In this document: positions 38,270 through 47,251 of the stretch, in pieces
How positions within the stretch are numbered: the first letter of the stretch is position 1
Layout of the letters: the number at the start of each line of letters is the position of its first letter
Source: Clostridium aestuarii
Lineage (GTDB): Bacteria; Bacillota; Clostridia; Clostridiales; Clostridiaceae
Direction of reading: 5' to 3'
NCBI RefSeq assembly: GCF_026735135.1
Contig: NZ_JAPQER010000006.1
Coordinates: 62,001 to 126,000, forward strand
DNA length: 64,000 bases
Position numbers and translations under genes: made by a program
The notes under the pieces: generated by a model
What the model was told of the DNA's origin: nothing
Database searches by the model: none
The model's input: only the letters and a program-made list of their open reading frames with translations

Positions 38270-38397
38270 ATCAACCCCCTAAAGTATTTATTTTTGAATT
38301 TTACAAAAATAACAAGTTTTTCCTAAAATCATTATATAATTTTACCATTATATTTTCAAATTTCTTTAAAATACAAATATATATAATTGAATACAAT

Positions 38398-38433
38398 AAA
38401 AATTCGTATCTTTATATAAAGATACGAATTTTT
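38398..38433 (-). terminator. Terminator of the CoA-transferase operon
   Basis: A perfect 16-bp stem (38398-38413 with 38418-38433) and an ATAT loop just after the SSS gene; it separates the operon from the activator gene. Confidence 0.85.
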
Positions 38434-38470
38434 ATTGACCTTATTGATTTTTAATATATTCAATATATAA

Positions 38471-39976
38471 TTATGCTTCCATAGCAGCTTCTACACCTTT
38501 ATCAATCACTTGTTGAGAAGTAGCATATGAAACTATTATAAACACTATTGTTGATATTACCATCATAAATGTACCATTGTATATACCTAATTTCCCTAAA
38601 CTATTAGCATACCAAGCCATATGAAGTTTATTTCCAATTTCAAGAGTAACATTTCCTACAAGTCCCACAACTATAGACCAATAAGCTGCTTTTTCAGTAG
38701 CTCTCTTCCAGTTAAGTCCAATTCCAAGTGCTGGTGCTAATGCAGCTGCAAAAGTTCCCCAACCAAAAGCTCCAAGTACTGCAACTCCACTTTGTCCAAC
38801 TGTAAAAGAAATTATAATAGTTAATATTGCAAGTATAACGACTGATATTCTTCCATAAAAAAGTTCTTGCTTTGGAGTAAGTTGTTTTCCTTGTGCAGCT
38901 GGTATATCTTTAACAATACACGCTGATACTATGTTTATAAATGAATCTGCTGTAGACATAACAGCTGATACTATGCCTGCATAAACCATACCTGCAATAA
39001 CTTTAGGGGCATAATTATTCAAGAACACAACTACTGCATTATCTTTATTTGATGCTAAAAGTGCTGCTGATTCTGGCGATAATTTACCACTTACAGATAG
39101 ATATTTAATACACATACCAATAGTTATCCAAAACAAACCTCCAAGCATTGCTGGAATAGCTCCTATAAATGGTCCCCATTTTAATTTATTTATATCTTTA
39201 ATCATATAAAATTTATGAACTATATGAGGTTGACCTACAATTCCAATTGATAGGCAGAAAAACCAACCAATAGCTAATGCTGCTGGTATAACTCCCCATG
39301 GATTTGAAATTTTAGCTCCGCCTTTAACAGCTCCTGCAATTACAGTAGACATGTTAGGCATACCATTACCTGCTTTTACTGCAAAAATTAATATAAATAT
39401 AGATGCTACTGCCATCATACCTCCTTGAAAAACATCTGTATATACGCCTGCAAGCATTCCACCTGCTGCCGAGTAAATAATAACTATAATCATTCCAACT
39501 ATTACTGATGTTTTAAAACTTATACCGAAAATCGGCGATATAATAAATCCCAAAGCACTAATTTGAGTTGCTAGATACAACAATAACCCAACCATAGTAG
39601 CAATCGCTGAAATTAATCTTGTTCTATTAGACTTATATCTTGCATATATAGCATCTGGCGTTGTTATACAATTATGTGTTTCTGCTAAAAGCCTCATTCT
39701 TTTACTCATAATAATCCAGCACATAGCAAAAGAAATAGACGTTGGAAATGTCATCCATAATGTTCCCATTCCTAAATTATAAAAAAGTCCTGGTCCTCCA
39801 ACAAAAACATAGCCTGATATAGCTGCTGAAAATGAAGCCATTGCTACAGACAAAATACCTAAGCTCTTGCCCGCTGCATAAAAATCTGAAGAATCTTTTG
39901 TTCTTTTCATAGCGTAAAAACCTATTAAAAGAACAATTATCATGTATAATGCAATTACTATTCTAATAGTTCCCAT
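38471..39976 (-). CDS. Sodium:solute symporter (SSS family)
   Basis: 501 residues, about 13 membrane spans. The N-terminal SSDFYAAGKSLG and the ASFSAAISGYVFVGGPG helix are typical of SSS carriers of monocarboxylates or pantothenate. It uses a Na+ gradient to import an organic solute. Its operon partners, a CoA-transferase and a small membrane protein, suggest that the solute is a short-chain organic acid that is then activated with CoA. RBS GGGGGAAAG precedes the ATG. Confidence 0.9.
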   Translation of the reverse strand: MGTIRIVIALYMIIVLLIGFYAMKRTKDSSDFYAAGKSLGILSVAMASFSAAISGYVFVGGPGLFYNLGMGTLWMTFPTSISFAMCWIIMSKRMRLLAETHNCITTPDAIYARYKSNRTRLISAIATMVGLLLYLATQISALGFIISPIFGISFKTSVIVGMIIVIIYSAAGGMLAGVYTDVFQGGMMAVASIFILIFAVKAGNGMPNMSTVIAGAVKGGAKISNPWGVIPAALAIGWFFCLSIGIVGQPHIVHKFYMIKDINKLKWGPFIGAIPAMLGGLFWITIGMCIKYLSVSGKLSPESAALLASNKDNAVVVFLNNYAPKVIAGMVYAGIVSAVMSTADSFINIVSACIVKDIPAAQGKQLTPKQELFYGRISVVILAILTIIISFTVGQSGVAVLGAFGWGTFAAALAPALGIGLNWKRATEKAAYWSIVVGLVGNVTLEIGNKLHMAWYANSLGKLGIYNGTFMMVISTIVFIIVSYATSQQVIDKGVEAAMEA

Positions 39977-40000
39977 TAATCTTTCCCCCTATCTATCTTT

Positions 40001-40468
40001 TTATTGTTTTAAACTTGTATTTGAACCTTTAGATACTAAATTTTCAGTTTCTGTTTTTACATAACATCCTGTTTTTTTATTAAATTCTTCTATATCCTTA
40101 TCACTTAGATAATCTTGCTTAAATCTTTTTCCAAATAACCAGGTTCCTGTAAATAAAGGCAATAACCATACAACATAAATCATAATTGCAGTTGCTTTAG
40201 GAAAACCTAACACAAATCCATTTAATTTTGACATATCAAAAGCTGTCATTGCAAAAAAGCCGCCCCACCAAATAATAAGTAATGAAATTAACCCATATTT
40301 CAATACACCTCTGACTCTGCCTTGTTTTAATGCACCAAGCCACATCCAACTAAAACATACAATTGGAAAACCTATTATTAATAATTTAGTACTTTTAACA
40401 ATCATTGCAATTAACATGATAATACATCCTACAAGTATTGCTTTTACCCATGAATCATTTGAATTCAT
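40001..40468 (-). CDS. Small four-span membrane protein, probable SSS partner
   Basis: 155 residues. Hydrophobic segments at about 8-24, 27-47, 55-76 and 84-112 are followed by a charged cytosolic tail (RFKQDYLSDKDIEEFNKK...). It is the middle gene of the sigma-54 operon, 24 bp before the SSS gene. Other SSS carriers have small membrane partners (DUF485 or DUF997 types), which makes a subunit role likely, but this sequence was not recognised as either family. Confidence 0.65.
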   Translation of the reverse strand: MNSNDSWVKAILVGCIIMLIAMIVKSTKLLIIGFPIVCFSWMWLGALKQGRVRGVLKYGLISLLIIWWGGFFAMTAFDMSKLNGFVLGFPKATAIMIYVVWLLPLFTGTWLFGKRFKQDYLSDKDIEEFNKKTGCYVKTETENLVSKGSNTSLKQ

Positions 40469-40522
40469 TATTATTCCCCCTTCTATGTTGTTAAATATTG
40501 TTATTTGAATTACTTACTACAC

Positions 40523-41851
40523 TTACCAAATCATATGTTTTTTAGCCTCATATCTTAAGCTTTCTCTGAAATCAGGATGTGCTATTTTTATAAGTTCTTC
40601 TACTCTATCTTTTACTGATAGTCCTCTAAGCCATGCTACACCATTCTCAGTTACAACATAATCAACATCATTTCTTGAGAGACTTACTACTGAACCTAAT
40701 TTTAAGAATGGAACTATCTTTGAAACTCTTTCTTTTTTACCTTCTTTATTTGTAATTGTTGTAGTAGAATGCATAGCTATTATAGATTTTCCTCCATTAG
40801 ACTTTTGAGAACCTATAACTGTATCAGCTTGACCACCTGTACCTGTATATTGCATACTTCCTATTGATTCTGATGCACATTGTCCTGTTAAATCAATTTC
40901 TAAAGTAGCATTTATGGATACAAATTTATTGTTTTTTCCAATAACATATGGATCATTTACCCATGATCCTTTTTTAAATAATACAGTTGGATTATCATCT
41001 AAAAACTCATAAAGTTTCTTATTTCCAAAAGCAAAAGCACATATTGATCTTTCATTATAAAATCCCTTATTTGAATTATCTACAGCCCCACATTTTATTA
41101 AATCCACCATAGATTCCGTAAACATTTCTGTATGAATTCCTAAATGATGTTTTTCTCTTAATTCTTTTGCCACTGCATTCGGTATATTTCCTACTCCTAA
41201 TTGAATAGTAGAACCATCTTCAACTAAACCTGCTATTGTTTTTCCTATTTTTTCATCTATCTCTGTATATGGTACTAGTTGAATTTCTGGTATTGATCTA
41301 TCAGTTTCTACTACTGCTTCAACCTCACTAATATGAATAATATTATCTCCAAAGGTTCTTGGATAATTAGGATTAACCTCACAGATTATAGCTGCATCAT
41401 TATCTATAAGTTCTTTCTCATATATATTACTTATTGAAAGTGATAAATATCCATGTTTATCCATAGGAGAACATGTACATAGCAATATTTTTTTTCTGTT
41501 TTTTATAGCAGACAATTTTTTCCAAACCGCTATATGTGCATGTTGTGGAGTAAATGTAGCATTTCCTCTTCTCTGAGCTGTTCTCAATATTGGTGTAAAA
41601 TACCATCCGTGAGTCAATATAATATCTTTATATTGAGGATCATTTATAAATTCATACTTTCCTACAGGTAAACAATTTTGAAGTTCAACTCCTTTCACTC
41701 CATTTTCTTTAATTGTATGTAACTGTTGTAATATAGATACTGGTTCTGCGGCTGCTTGTGCTGCAAATAAAATATCATTTGATTTGATTAATTTTAAAGC
41801 GTCTGGAATACTCATTACTTTTCTTTTATAAATTTCTTCAACATTTTTCAT
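40523..41851 (-). CDS. Acetyl-CoA hydrolase/CoA-transferase family protein (4-hydroxybutyrate CoA-transferase-like)
   Basis: 442 residues, the length of Cat1/Cat2/AbfT-type CoA-transferases. The glycine-rich region SSTIQLGVGNIPNAVAKE, with D replacing the first S, the HTEMFTESM segment and SIGSMQYTGTGGQADTVIGS are family features. The enzyme moves CoA between acyl-CoA and a free acid such as acetate, butyrate or 4-hydroxybutyrate. As the first gene behind a sigma-54 promoter and co-transcribed with a Na+ symporter, it probably activates the imported acid. The exact acid is not readable. Confidence 0.88.
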   Translation of the reverse strand: MKNVEEIYKRKVMSIPDALKLIKSNDILFAAQAAAEPVSILQQLHTIKENGVKGVELQNCLPVGKYEFINDPQYKDIILTHGWYFTPILRTAQRRGNATFTPQHAHIAVWKKLSAIKNRKKILLCTCSPMDKHGYLSLSISNIYEKELIDNDAAIICEVNPNYPRTFGDNIIHISEVEAVVETDRSIPEIQLVPYTEIDEKIGKTIAGLVEDGSTIQLGVGNIPNAVAKELREKHHLGIHTEMFTESMVDLIKCGAVDNSNKGFYNERSICAFAFGNKKLYEFLDDNPTVLFKKGSWVNDPYVIGKNNKFVSINATLEIDLTGQCASESIGSMQYTGTGGQADTVIGSQKSNGGKSIIAMHSTTTITNKEGKKERVSKIVPFLKLGSVVSLSRNDVDYVVTENGVAWLRGLSVKDRVEELIKIAHPDFRESLRYEAKKHMIW

Positions 41852-41901
41852 TAGAATGACCTCCTGAATTTTTTCGTATAATTCTTATACTATTTTAAAT
41901 C

Positions 41902-41915
41902 GCAAAATTCATGCC
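41902..41915 (-). promoter_or_regulatory. Sigma-54 promoter (-24/-12) of the CoA-transferase operon
   Basis: On the minus strand GGCATGAATTTTGC gives GG (41914-41915), exactly 10 nt, then GC (41902-41903), close to TGGCAC-N5-TTGC. It lies 51 bp upstream of the start codon. Confidence 0.85.
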
Positions 41916-41966
41916 ATATTTTAATCATTAATGCTTTCAACTATTTTCTAGCATTTAATAACTTCT

Positions 41967-42028
41967 AAAATAATAAAAGTGTTACTTATTGTTATATTTG
42001 TAACAATAAGTAACACTTTTATTATTTT
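41967..42028 (-). terminator. Long terminator of the secreted-protein gene, possible activator site
   Basis: A perfect 28-bp stem with a 6-nt loop, about 50 bp past the stop of the gene at 42077. Its centre contains TGT-N10-ACA (41990-42005), the form of a sigma-54 enhancer site, about 80 bp upstream of the -24 element. It may serve both purposes. Confidence 0.75.
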
Positions 42029-42076
42029 AAAACCATATTACAACTCTTTTATAAAAAATTATGATATTTAAATTCT

Positions 42077-43033
42077 TTAATGTTCTGATTTTTTTATACT
42101 TATTTTATAATTCAAATCATCATTTTTATTACCATTTAAATCTTCTAAAACATCTGCATCAATAAATACATAAGCTACCCCTTCTGGTAATTCATTAGCA
42201 CTCTTAAAATAAATTGTTAATTCATTACCATTTATTTTTATATCTTTAGCATTATTTTTAGAATTTGTATGGAATACCTTTTTTAAATCATTGGCAGTAG
42301 GTTTCTTAACATTGTCATGTAATCTTATGTTTTTATCAAATATTAATTTAACTTCATAATCATTGATAACTTTACACGCCTTAATAACTGGAAAATCAAC
42401 ATTCTTATTTTCTACTTTCTTTTTTTCTTTTATTAATTTCTTATCTACCTCTTCTTTATCTGGATTAATACATTCAACTTTAATTGAAGATTTTATTTTA
42501 TCTTCATCCATTGAATATATTATTCCTTTAAATACATGTTTTTTCTTGTCATATTTTAATTTATTTCCCACTGCTGTTACTTTATAGTTATCTGGATGTT
42601 TAGTATTCAATTCAACTTTTACATATCTATCAAAAATAGTTAACCCCGAATTAACTGAAATTTTTTTTATAATATCACTAATATTTATCTTTTTTATATT
42701 TAGATTTTTAATTTCTATTCCTTTATTTGACTTTATAAATTCATTATAATTAAAACTTGTTTCATCCTTTAATTTTTCCTCTTGTAAGCATTTATAATCT
42801 ATATATTTTCCTGAAGTATCATGAACAGCATAGATACCAAATTTGCTAACTTTAGAATTAAAATCATTATGAAGGACCTTATTCTTTTGTAACTTTTGTT
42901 CATTATACTCATATAAGGTATTTGTAGCGGTATCTTTTACTAAATACCCATCTACCTTAGCATTAGCAACTCCTACTTTAAATGATAATAAAAATGCTGT
43001 ACATAATAACCCTGATAAAAATTTAGATTTCAT
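42077..43033 (-). CDS. Secreted protein with a C-terminal Ig-like domain
   Basis: 318 residues. A clear signal peptide (FLSGLLCTAFLLSFKVGVANA, cut near 25) is followed by a lysine-rich body. Residues 210-318 resemble a bacterial Ig-like (SbsA/Big_5-type) domain: CKVINDYEVKLIFDKNI ... NELTIYFKSANELPEG ... VLEDLNGN. No enzyme domain is visible. A related Ig-like segment ends the 501-residue secreted protein at 8.6 kb. Likely cell-surface or extracellular; function unknown. RBS AAGGGG precedes the ATG. Confidence 0.7.
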   Translation of the reverse strand: MKSKFLSGLLCTAFLLSFKVGVANAKVDGYLVKDTATNTLYEYNEQKLQKNKVLHNDFNSKVSKFGIYAVHDTSGKYIDYKCLQEEKLKDETSFNYNEFIKSNKGIEIKNLNIKKINISDIIKKISVNSGLTIFDRYVKVELNTKHPDNYKVTAVGNKLKYDKKKHVFKGIIYSMDEDKIKSSIKVECINPDKEEVDKKLIKEKKKVENKNVDFPVIKACKVINDYEVKLIFDKNIRLHDNVKKPTANDLKKVFHTNSKNNAKDIKINGNELTIYFKSANELPEGVAYVFIDADVLEDLNGNKNDDLNYKISIKKSEH

Positions 43034-43202
43034 AACAACCCCTTCTTTCTGTAATATTTAACTAAATTCATTTTAACCCTTTTCATCCAATAAGTTAATA
43101 CTTTTACCAAATTTGTAACTATTTTGTAATAACTTTGAATTTGTAAAAGTAAAAAAATATATATACTAAGAAAATTACATATTACATGGTTTTGATTAAA
43201 TT

Positions 43203-43238
43203 AAAAAAACGTACTGAATCACTTCAGTACGTTTTTTT
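43203..43238 (-). terminator. Terminator of the DUF1858 gene
   Basis: Stem AAAAAAACGTACTGA (43203-43217) with its complement (43224-43238) and a 6-nt loop, with T runs both ways. Confidence 0.9.
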
Positions 43239-43255
43239 ACAATAAAAATCTTAAA

Positions 43256-43441
43256 TTATTTATTTAAAGCTTCTATTAACTTTTCTATATCCATTCCATG
43301 AACCATAGCTGCTTCTTCAAGGCTTTCTCCTTGTGCAGATGGGCATCCAACGCATCCCATACCAAAACTCATTAAAACTTCAATGCTTTCAGGATATTGT
43401 CTTACTATATCTCCTATTAACATGTCCTTAGTTATTTTCAT
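43256..43441 (-). CDS. DUF1858 domain protein (redox disulfide / hybrid-cluster-associated type)
   Basis: 61 residues from the ATG at 43441, with AAGGAG 9 nt upstream; the outer ATG overlaps that site. The sequence [36 protein letters not shown] carries the conserved CxxC of this family, sometimes encoded beside hybrid-cluster or nitrogen-related proteins. The CxxC may act in redox or metal binding. It is a single-gene unit and no partner gene is visible nearby. Confidence 0.88.
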   Translation of the reverse strand: MKITKDMLIGDIVRQYPESIEVLMSFGMGCVGCPSAQGESLEEAAMVHGMDIEKLIEALNK

Positions 43442-43638
43442 GTACATACACTCCTTCATTTTGTATTTTAGTATAGTAGATAATATTTATTACCTACAAA
43501 TTTCTTTTCTCATATGATTATATCAAATTTTAATTTATCATAAAAGATTATTATAAAATAATTTATATTATATGTTAATATATTTTTGCCTATTTAAATA
43601 AAATTAATCCCATATGCTTTACTGAATTATTATTTTAT

Positions 43639-43661
43639 CACCTTAAACTTAGCTTCAGGTG
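43639..43661 (-). terminator. Possible weak terminator of the PTS/MurNAc operon
   Basis: Stem CACCT/AGGTG (43639-43643 with 43657-43661) with partial inner pairing, about 55 bp past the nagE-like stop. Weak. Confidence 0.3.
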
Positions 43662-43715
43662 AAATTTGTATTTCGTCTAAAAATCATTTAAAGTTATCCA
43701 TTCGCTTAACAACAG

Positions 43716-45149
43716 TTAGGTATTGATCAATGCTTTAATATGTGTTACTAGCGGATCTGCTACAGTACCAACAATTATCTGATAATTTTTTTCATTAAGT
43801 TTCATAACTCCAGCTACTCCAATTTCTTTCAATCTTACTTCATCAATTTTTGAATTATCTTTAACAGTTAATCTAATTCTTGTTATACATGCATCTATAT
43901 TTTCAATATTATTTTTGCCTCCAATTGCCTCAAGAATTTCAAAAGCTTTAATTTGAAGTTCATTATTGTTCAATCCGGTTAATCTTGCTGATTCTTCTTC
44001 CTCAGCTCTACCTGGAGTCGGAAGGTTGAATTTTTTTATAAAAAATAAGAATACAACATAGTAAATGCCTGCAAAAACTAATCCTACTAAAATTAACCCA
44101 ACAGGATTTGATGAAATAGTAAAATTAAGAAGATAATCTATTAATCCTGCTGAAAAACCAAATCCACACTTCATTCCTAATGATGCAGTTAACGCAAGAG
44201 AAATTCCTGTTAATAAAGCATGAATTAAATATAATACTGGTGCTAAAAACATAAATGCAAATTCTATAGGTTCAGTTACACCTGTTAAGAAAGAAGTAAA
44301 AGCCATACCTAAAAGCATACCAGTTACTGCTTTTTTATTTTCTTTTTTAGCAGCAGTAATCATAGCAAAACATGCTGCTGGAAGAGCAAACATCATTATT
44401 GGGAAGAACCCTGTCATAAATGTTCCTGCAGTAGGATCTCCAGCAAAGAATCTATTAAGATCACCGTTAATTACTTTTCCTGCTGGGTTTGTAAATGTAC
44501 CAAACTGAAACCAGAATAAAGAATTTACAACATGATGTAATCCAAATGGAAGCAACAATCTATTAAGAAATCCAAAGAAGAAAGCACCAATTGAACCTGA
44601 GCCTGAAACAGCATTACCAAAAGTATTAATTACTCCTTGAATATATGGCCATATATATCCACATATTACACCAATTATTAAACTATAGAATGATGTAATT
44701 ATTGGAACAAAACGCTTACCTCCAAAAAAACCTAAGAAATCTGGAACCTTAATTGCTTTATATTTATTATACAAATACGCTGCTAAAATACCAACTATGA
44801 TACCTGCAAGCACACCCATATATATAGTTTCATCAAAAGTTAAAGCAACTCTAGTTAAAACAAAATATCCAACTGCTGCTGCTAATGCAGAAACTCCATT
44901 ATTTTCTTCTGATAAACCTATTGCTATACCTATCGCAAATATAAGTGGTAAATTTTCAAATACAGCATTACCCGCTTGTGCCATCCAAGGTATTCCTTTA
45001 GGTAATGCATTTGGAGCAATTCTATGCCATATATCTGGCTGACCAAGTCTTAATAATAATGCTGCTGCTGGTAAAACTGCAACTGGAGTCATAAGTGCTT
45101 TTCCAAGCCTCTGAAGCTTAGCTAAAAACGTATTATTGGATTTAGACAT
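43716..45149 (-). CDS. nagE: PTS transporter EIICB, N-acetylglucosamine/glucose type (NagE-like)
   Basis: 477 residues. The EIIC domain (1-370) has the family block TGVTEPIEFAFMFLAPVLY and LPFGLHHVVNSLFWFQFG; the EIIB domain at the C-terminus has the phosphocysteine in NIDACITRIRL. There is no EIIA domain, so the separate EIIA at the head of this gene cluster probably serves it. The neighbours murQ and mupG and the sequence type favour GlcNAc over glucose. RBS AGGAGG precedes the ATG. Confidence 0.88.
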   Translation of the reverse strand: MSKSNNTFLAKLQRLGKALMTPVAVLPAAALLLRLGQPDIWHRIAPNALPKGIPWMAQAGNAVFENLPLIFAIGIAIGLSEENNGVSALAAAVGYFVLTRVALTFDETIYMGVLAGIIVGILAAYLYNKYKAIKVPDFLGFFGGKRFVPIITSFYSLIIGVICGYIWPYIQGVINTFGNAVSGSGSIGAFFFGFLNRLLLPFGLHHVVNSLFWFQFGTFTNPAGKVINGDLNRFFAGDPTAGTFMTGFFPIMMFALPAACFAMITAAKKENKKAVTGMLLGMAFTSFLTGVTEPIEFAFMFLAPVLYLIHALLTGISLALTASLGMKCGFGFSAGLIDYLLNFTISSNPVGLILVGLVFAGIYYVVFLFFIKKFNLPTPGRAEEEESARLTGLNNNELQIKAFEILEAIGGKNNIENIDACITRIRLTVKDNSKIDEVRLKEIGVAGVMKLNEKNYQIIVGTVADPLVTHIKALINT

Positions 45150-45233
45150 AAAAGAAACCTCCTATACATAAATTTAATAATTATAGTAAAAATTAAAAAC
45201 AGCTTATATATTAAACTTTAAATAAAACCTTAT

Positions 45234-46160
45234 TTAAGCTTTTTCACATTCAGCCTCTTCTATTGCTTTTTGAATATATCCCTTGTTTTTCTCCAATAAT
45301 CTTCTTGATTTTTCTTTATCCAGTCCAGTTTTAAGTATCATTATGGCTAATTTAACATCATAATTTGTATATTCAAGTATTTTTATAGCCTTTTCCTCTT
45401 CAACTTCTACTGCAAGCATAACAATTCTTTTAGCTCTTGCTGTGAGTTTTTCATTTGTAGCTTGAACATCTACCATTAAGTTTCCATATACTTTTCCATA
45501 TTTAATCATAGCCCCTGTTGTAAGCATATTTAATATTAATTTTTGTGCTGTTCCTGCTTTCATTCTAGTAGAGCCCATTATTACTTCTGGACCAACTTTA
45601 ACAGACATAGGAATATCCGCAATTTTATTCATAATACCTTCTGGATTCATAGTTATACACAAAACAACAGCACCAATACTTTTTGCATATTCCATTGCTC
45701 CTATAACATAAGGAGTTCTTCCAGAAGCTGCAATACCGCAAATCACATCTTCTTTTGTTATATTTTTTTCTTTTAAATCCTTTTCACCATTTTCTTTGAT
45801 ATCCTCCGCACCTTCAACAGCTTTAAACATAGCACCATTTCCACCAGCTATTATTCCCTGAACCATTTCAAAATTCACTCCAAAAGTTGGTGGACACTCT
45901 GATGCATCAATAATACCAAGTCTACCGCTGGTTCCAGCCCCTACATATATCAATCTTCCACCTTTTAAAAAACTATTTTCAATAATATCAATAGCTTTTG
46001 CTATACTTTCCTTTATTTTTTCCACAGCAATGGCTACTTTTTTATCCTCATTGTTGATAACTTCAACTATTTTAATTGTACTCATACTATCTATATTTAA
46101 TGTATTTGAATTTCTCTGTTCAGTAGATATTTTAGATAAGCTATCTAAATCCACCACCAT
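45234..46160 (-). CDS. murQ: N-acetylmuramic acid 6-phosphate etherase
   Basis: 308 residues from the ATG at 46160; adjacent GTG codons make the exact start uncertain. It has the SIS fold with [38 protein letters not shown] and [16 protein letters not shown], all MurQ hallmarks. It splits the lactyl ether of MurNAc-6-P to GlcNAc-6-P and D-lactate. It lies 9 bp after mupG and before nagE in the operon. The product feeds amino-sugar catabolism. Confidence 0.95.
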   Translation of the reverse strand: MVVDLDSLSKISTEQRNSNTLNIDSMSTIKIVEVINNEDKKVAIAVEKIKESIAKAIDIIENSFLKGGRLIYVGAGTSGRLGIIDASECPPTFGVNFEMVQGIIAGGNGAMFKAVEGAEDIKENGEKDLKEKNITKEDVICGIAASGRTPYVIGAMEYAKSIGAVVLCITMNPEGIMNKIADIPMSVKVGPEVIMGSTRMKAGTAQKLILNMLTTGAMIKYGKVYGNLMVDVQATNEKLTARAKRIVMLAVEVEEEKAIKILEYTNYDVKLAIMILKTGLDKEKSRRLLEKNKGYIQKAIEEAECEKA

Positions 46161-46172
46161 CACTCCTATACC

Positions 46173-47249
46173 TTAAGTTTTAAATCCAAACTTAGTTTCT
46201 TCATCTATATAGTTTATTAAAAACCGTTCTTCTTCAAATATCTTTCCAACTACATTAACCCTACTATCTTTCGGTAAATCCTTTTTACAAATTTGTAATT
46301 CTCCACAATATCTTAAATAATCCTTATTATCAATAGTTATATATCCCAACTTTCTCTCAGTATTATTATTAGGATTTATAATACTATCTTTATTTAACAA
46401 CATCCTTGAATTCATAGATCTTACTACATCTTGAGCACTATCTAGTCTATTTATATGAAACTCATTAAAAATAATTTTCTTTTCAGTTTCACAATCTGAT
46501 AAAAGTTCTATATTAAACTCTAATATTTTCTCATTTAATATGCCTACAGTTTTTAATTCTTCTATAGATGCAATACTATCTCCTAAAAACACATTATCAA
46601 TACCAAGAATATATAAATGCTTTGCTGCAACATCTGGTTTCATAAATCTATGCATTTCAAGAGTTGGAAGCCCTTCATAAATAGGCCCTCTTTTACTTAC
46701 TAGTGATGGTATAAAAGCTGAAACTTCAATATTATATTTCTTTAACATATTATTTTTCTTTATCATTGTTTCAACTGATATTCCTGTATTAAGTCTTGGA
46801 TAATAATTATGACTGGCTTGAAGCATTTTATAGTTTGGCTTATATTTTTCAAATTCTTTTAGAAAATTTTCAGTAACAGTACTAGCATTTATTTCAATTT
46901 TCAATCCATAAGAATTCCTAGTAAAAACTGCGATATCTTGTGGTGTAAACCCAAAATCTACCCTTATTCCATCAATCTTCAACTCTGATAATACCTTTAA
47001 ATTATTCATATCCGCATTTATATAACTAAAAGCTCTAGGTGAAATATCTGCGGTTACTTTCATTCCTAAACTATCTGCAAACATTGTAATTTCTTTAAAT
47101 TCTTCTAATGCAAACTGATAGTCTGCTTCTGGAATATGAAGAGAGGTAAATATTTTTTCAAAACCATTTTGTTTAGCTAATTTCATATATTTTAAATTAT
47201 CTCTTAAAGAATAATCCATTCCTACAAATATAGATATACCCTTAGCCAT
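46173..47249 (-). CDS. mupG: 6-phospho-N-acetylmuramidase MupG (DUF871)
   Basis: 358 residues, DUF871 TIM-barrel plus a small C-terminal domain. Motifs LKIDGIRVDFGFTPQ, QASHNYYPRLNTG and NVFLGDSIASIEEL are those of MupG in Staphylococcus. That enzyme cleaves MurNAc-6-P-GlcNAc taken up by MurP, giving MurNAc-6-P for MurQ and free GlcNAc. The gene order murP-mupG-murQ here fits this pathway exactly. It begins 2 bp after the murP stop. Confidence 0.9.
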   Translation of the reverse strand: MAKGISIFVGMDYSLRDNLKYMKLAKQNGFEKIFTSLHIPEADYQFALEEFKEITMFADSLGMKVTADISPRAFSYINADMNNLKVLSELKIDGIRVDFGFTPQDIAVFTRNSYGLKIEINASTVTENFLKEFEKYKPNYKMLQASHNYYPRLNTGISVETMIKKNNMLKKYNIEVSAFIPSLVSKRGPIYEGLPTLEMHRFMKPDVAAKHLYILGIDNVFLGDSIASIEELKTVGILNEKILEFNIELLSDCETEKKIIFNEFHINRLDSAQDVVRSMNSRMLLNKDSIINPNNNTERKLGYITIDNKDYLRYCGELQICKKDLPKDSRVNVVGKIFEEERFLINYIDEETKFGFKT

Positions 47250-47251
47250 TT

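Noticed and set aside
41967-42028. Long inverted repeat as an insertion sequence end
   Set aside because: No transposase, direct repeat or second end is nearby; position just after a stop codon explains it as a terminator.
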